Source: Hibiscus mutabilis
Lineage: Eukaryota > Streptophyta > Magnoliopsida > Malvales > Malvaceae
Length of the DNA: 64,000 bases
Direction: 5' to 3'
NCBI GenBank assembly: GCA_019671005.1
Contig: CM033744.1
Span: 41,170,022 to 41,234,021, forward strand
Of the stretch, positions 61,032 to 64,000 are shown one piece after another (the first letter of the stretch is position 1; every line of letters starts with the position of its first letter). The position numbers were made by a program, and so were the translations under genes. Under the pieces are notes generated by a model that searched no databases, was not told where the DNA came from, and saw only the letters and a list, made by a program, of their open reading frames with translations.

Positions 61032-62147
61032 ATGCCATGGCAATGTAGTCCTTTTCAAGAGCATTCCAATTCCTTGGAGGAAATGTTGCTAGCTTCATTG
61101 GCTAGACTTGACAGATCAATTGAAGAGATTCGAGAGCTATCTAAGTCCATGGATATGAGGATAGCTCAGTGGGATGCAACCTTAGGGGATTCAGAAGATC
61201 AATTGAGGAGATCCACATATGTCATGGATAATATGCACCAACAATCCATTCCGGGGGATACTGACGTCCCAAGGCAAGAGGATAAGGAGCAATGCAAAGA
61301 AAGCTCTCTGATGTGTGGGGAACAACTAGAACCTCCAAGTCAAGAGGATGCCAATGAGAGAGACTATCCAACACATGATGAGCCTGAGCAACAAATTACC
61401 TCGGCAATGATTGAGGAGCCTGAACAGAGCAATGCCGCGACAACACTCAATGAAGCTGAGAACAACAATACTACAACAAATTCTGAGGAGCCTGATGCCC
61501 AGAAGGTTACAACATTGATGTTGAAGCAGGAATTCATAGATTTCTCTCATCTACAGTTACCACGGCAATTACACGACCACGTGCAAGATCAACGAGATGA
61601 TAATACTTTGCCAATGGAATATGAGCAGGTAATGGTTGAACCTTTTGAATTTTTTAAAAACTCACCTCATCCATTGCAGGTATGTCTTGAGGAACCGATG
61701 TTGGTAGATTTGAAGCCATCGAAATCTCTACTGATGGAGATGTTTGAGAAGCCAAAAGAAAAAGATGTTTGGATTCATAAAGCTTTTCAGAAAATTGGTT
61801 CTTCCCTTGACTTAAAGCAAATTTTGACAACTGATAGCCACGACAATTCGCTCGAGCAGCAATTGCCACGACAACGAAGGCTACATCCAACCATGATGGA
61901 GCTCGACGAGAATAAGGTAATTAAACAGTTGGGTGTTGATATAACTTTTTCTACTAATATATTCATGCCTTCAGGAATTGTAGCAAGGTGGAGAGTATAC
62001 ATGGACTACAACCGAACAAAGAAGAAAGACACCTCCACCATGGTAACGCAAAAGGGAATAGTGGAAAGCACATTGGCCAAACTCTTTTTGGGCAATATTG
62101 TCACCCGATGGAGGGTGCGAATGGACTATAAGAAGTATCGAAAATGA
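61032..62147 (+). CDS. 371-codon ORF of unknown function inside the gypsy element
   Basis: This is the longest open frame in the window. Residues 1-60 look helical and may coil (LARLDRSIEEIRELSKSMDM). Residues 75-190 are acidic and rich in Glu, Gln, Asn and Thr. The end holds two copies of a short RT-like motif, RWRVYMDY and RWRVRMDY, which resemble the WRVCIDYRK start of gypsy reverse transcriptase. No protease motif is seen. It lies where gag tail, protease and early pol should be. I read it as a low-complexity gag-pol spacer kept open by chance or by recent origin, not as a host gene. Confidence 0.5.
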   Translation: MPWQCSPFQEHSNSLEEMLLASLARLDRSIEEIRELSKSMDMRIAQWDATLGDSEDQLRRSTYVMDNMHQQSIPGDTDVPRQEDKEQCKESSLMCGEQLEPPSQEDANERDYPTHDEPEQQITSAMIEEPEQSNAATTLNEAENNNTTTNSEEPDAQKVTTLMLKQEFIDFSHLQLPRQLHDHVQDQRDDNTLPMEYEQVMVEPFEFFKNSPHPLQVCLEEPMLVDLKPSKSLLMEMFEKPKEKDVWIHKAFQKIGSSLDLKQILTTDSHDNSLEQQLPRQRRLHPTMMELDENKVIKQLGVDITFSTNIFMPSGIVARWRVYMDYNRTKKKDTSTMVTQKGIVESTLAKLFLGNIVTRWRVRMDYKKYRK

Positions 62148-62461
62148 CCATCCTCAAGTTTTCTCAGATATGCAGTAACATTAGAAGATGCATGATGTCA
62201 CTCTTTTCAGAAATGGTCAAAGACTTCCTTGAGATCATCAAGGATGATTTTTCCGTTTTTGGTAATGACTTCGACAGTTGCCTCGGAAATTTAGAGAAGG
62301 TGTTGGCAAGATGTGAAGAAACTGATTTAGTCATTAATTGGGATAAGTGCCATCTTATGGTAGATGAAGGAATAGTGCTCGGCCACAAGATTTCATCCAA
62401 GGGAATTGAAGTAGACAAAGCTAAGGTGGACGTGATCGAGAGACTACCCCCACCAAGATAA
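62101..62461 (+). pseudogene. Reverse transcriptase fragment
   Basis: The fingers motif RWRVRMDYKK near 62107 is followed after a short gap by CMMSLFSEMV (from 62189), the catalytic Asp pair in IKDDFSVFG, then LGHKISSKGIEVDKAKV. The middle of the palm between these parts is missing. The second part is open at 62189-62461 and stops at TAA. Inactive. Confidence 0.85.
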
Positions 62462-62479
62462 AGTCTTCAATTTTGATGA

Positions 62480-62625
62480 TTCTTGCACCCCAAGCATTCG
62501 AAACCCTAAAGGAAAAGCTTGTCTCGGCACCCATTGTCGTTCCACTAGATTGGACGCCACCTTTTGAGCTCATGTGTGATGCAAGTGATTTTGCGGTAGG
62601 AACAGTCCTAGGCCAACTCACAGGG
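62480..62625 (+). pseudogene. RNase H N-terminal fragment
   Basis: It reads APQAFETLKEKL-like sequence and then ELMCDASDFAVGTVLGQ, the start of the gypsy RNase H domain with its first catalytic Asp. The rest of the domain is replaced by a minisatellite. Confidence 0.75.
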
Positions 62626-62689
62626 AGGAGGACGCGGATTTAGAGATATGCGATGCATTCTCGGATGAACAATTTTTAGTTGCCTCGGC

Positions 62690-63062
62690 CACCATGGATG
62701 TGCACGCCTCGGAAACCCTTGACACCTAGGCAACCATGGATGCGCATGCCTCAGCAACCCTCGACGCCGCAGCAGCTCTTGACGCGCACGCCCCGGCAAC
62801 TCTAGACGTGCACGTCTCAGCAACCCTCGATGTCGCAGCAACCCTTGACGCCTCGGCAACCATGGATGCGCACGCCTCGGCAACCCTCGACGCCATAGCA
62901 ACTCTTGACGCGCACGCCTCGGCAACTCCAGACACGCACGCCTCGGTAACCACTGATACGCACGCCTCAACAACCATGGACGCGTATGCCTCGGCAACTC
63001 TAGACACACACGACTCAGCAATCTTGGGAACAGTCTCCATGGCAGCACATGCCTCAGCAATA
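62690..63062 (+). repeat. GCCTCGGCAACC minisatellite in place of RNase H
   Basis: About 13-15 units of 21-27 bp carry the words GCGCACGCCTCGGCAACC and CTCGACGC or CTAGACAC. Unit lengths are multiples of three, so several frames on both strands stay open and spell Ala/Thr/Asp/His runs. It sits exactly between the RNase H start and the pre-integrase segment. Confidence 0.85.
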
Positions 63063-64000
63063 CCCTGGTACGCAGATTTAGTTAATTTCCTTGTTTGTGG
63101 TATTTTACCTTATGGCCTTACTCACCAAGGGAATAAGCGGTTCCGCCATGATGTTAAGCATTACTTTTGGGACGAGCCTCTTTTGTTTAAACAATATGCA
63201 GATCAGGTCATACGCCGATGTGTCCCTGAAGAAGAGCAGCAGAATGTACTCCGGTAATGTCATTCTTCACCCTATGAAGGACATTTTGGAGGAACTCGTA
63301 CCGCGGCCAAAGTTTTACAATCCGGTTTGTATTGGCCAACACTGTACAAAGATGCCCAAGAGTTTTACAAGCAATGTGATCATTGCCATAGGACGGGCAA
63401 TATCACCCACAAACCAATGGACAAGCAGAAATTTCCAACCGGGAATTGAAGGGTATACTCGAGAAAGTTGTAAATCCCTCTAGGAAGGATTGGTCAGTAA
63501 GACTAGATGACGCACTTTGGGCATATCGCACTGCATTCAAAACACCCATAGGTATGTCCCCCTTCCGACTTGTCTATGGCAAAACATGCCATCTACCGAT
63601 GGAAATCGAACACAAGGCATATTGGGCAACCAAGACCGCGAATATGGATTGGGAAAGTGTCGGACAAAAGCGTTTGTTGGACCTCAACGAGATAGAAGAA
63701 TTTCGTGCACTCGTCTATAGCAATGCACAAATCTACAAGGAGAAAACAAAGCAATGGCACGACAAGAAACTATTGCCGCGACAATTTATGCCAGGGCAAC
63801 TAGTTCTCTTATTCAATTTTCGGCTGAAACTTTTCTCGGGAAAACTAAAATCAAGATGGTCGGGACCATTCGAAGTTGTCAAACTACTCTCCCATGGTGC
63901 CGTGATAATCAAGTCCATTACCAACGAACATGAATTCAAAGTTAACGGACAAAGATTGAAGCACTACAATGGTGCCCATGTAAAACGTAACAAAGAAGTT
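63063..64000 (+). pseudogene. Integrase with an internal deletion
   Basis: A pre-integrase segment (63063-63257: PWYADLVNFLVCG through VIRRCVPEEE) ends in TAA. The zinc-binding HHCC domain follows (63258-63406: CHSS, GHFGGTR and CDHCHRTGN). At about 63407 the frame changes and reads QTNGQAEISNRE, the block around the last catalytic Glu. The core with the first two catalytic Asp is gone. From 63407 the frame stays open to the window end through AYRTAFKTP, WHDKK, GQLVLL and a WSGPFEV C-terminal block. It cannot integrate DNA. Confidence 0.88.

Larger units (their letters stand above)
59041..64000 (+). mobile_element. Defective Ty3/gypsy element, Athila/Tat-like, running off the window
   Basis: It inserted in the 77-bp minisatellite. 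It holds a 5' LTR, a primer binding site like that of the element at 9207, a gag remnant, a 371-codon ORF, fragments of reverse transcriptase and RNase H, a minisatellite, and an integrase with an internal gap. Domain order (RT, RNase H, integrase) is that of gypsy elements. No protease is seen. The 3' LTR is beyond position 64000. Confidence 0.85.

Noticed and set aside
62608..63060. 150-codon - strand frame rich in Arg/Leu/Pro
   Set aside because: It lies entirely on the GCCTCGGCAACC minisatellite, whose unit length in multiples of three keeps many frames open.

Overview
The window looks like nuclear DNA from a flowering plant, probably a eudicot. It is AT-rich, its genes are intron-split with GT-AG junctions, it holds a pollen-type exopolygalacturonase family, and plant Ty3/gypsy LTR retrotransposons are nested in it. 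No bacterial, organellar or CRISPR feature is seen. The species cannot be named from sequence alone.

Positions 1-57892 are a tandem array with a period of about 3.69 kb. Each unit holds, on the + strand, a four-exon GH28 exopolygalacturonase (exons 141, 309, 516 and 261 bp; 408 residues when intact); on the - strand, a 153-bp exon-like fragment of a plant aspartate kinase; and a tRNA-like SINE of about 150 bp with 13-14-bp target duplications. Nine gene copies begin near 227, 3921, 7604, 18668, 40850, 44539, 48224, 51911 and 55599. Only the last (55599-57079) is free of lesions; the others carry nonsense codons, frameshifts, a lost start or lost splice sites. Copies 5+6 and 7+8 are two versions of one 7.37-kb two-gene block. 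Many lesions of copies 6-8 fall at CAG/CTG trinucleotides and may be consensus errors.

The array is interrupted twice. At 9207-16617 sits a complete but pol-less Athila-like LTR element (gag and protease remnants, LTRs of about 1.3 kb, AATAT target duplication). At 21516-39634 sits an 18-kb block of non-coding LTR-element (LARD-like) sequence: two nearly identical segments offset by 10.31 kb with a strongly mosaic third segment between them. Its right edge joins the array out of register.

The array ends abruptly at about 57892 against an inverted end fragment of the same LARD family (57893-59040). From 59041 to the window end lies a further Ty3/gypsy element with its 5' LTR, primer binding site, a gag remnant, an unusual 371-codon ORF, a gapped reverse transcriptase, an RNase H interrupted by a minisatellite, and an integrase missing the middle of its catalytic core. 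Its 3' LTR lies outside the window.

The one clear working gene encodes a secreted pectin-degrading enzyme. Everything else is gene decay, gene-fragment capture and retroelement activity around it.
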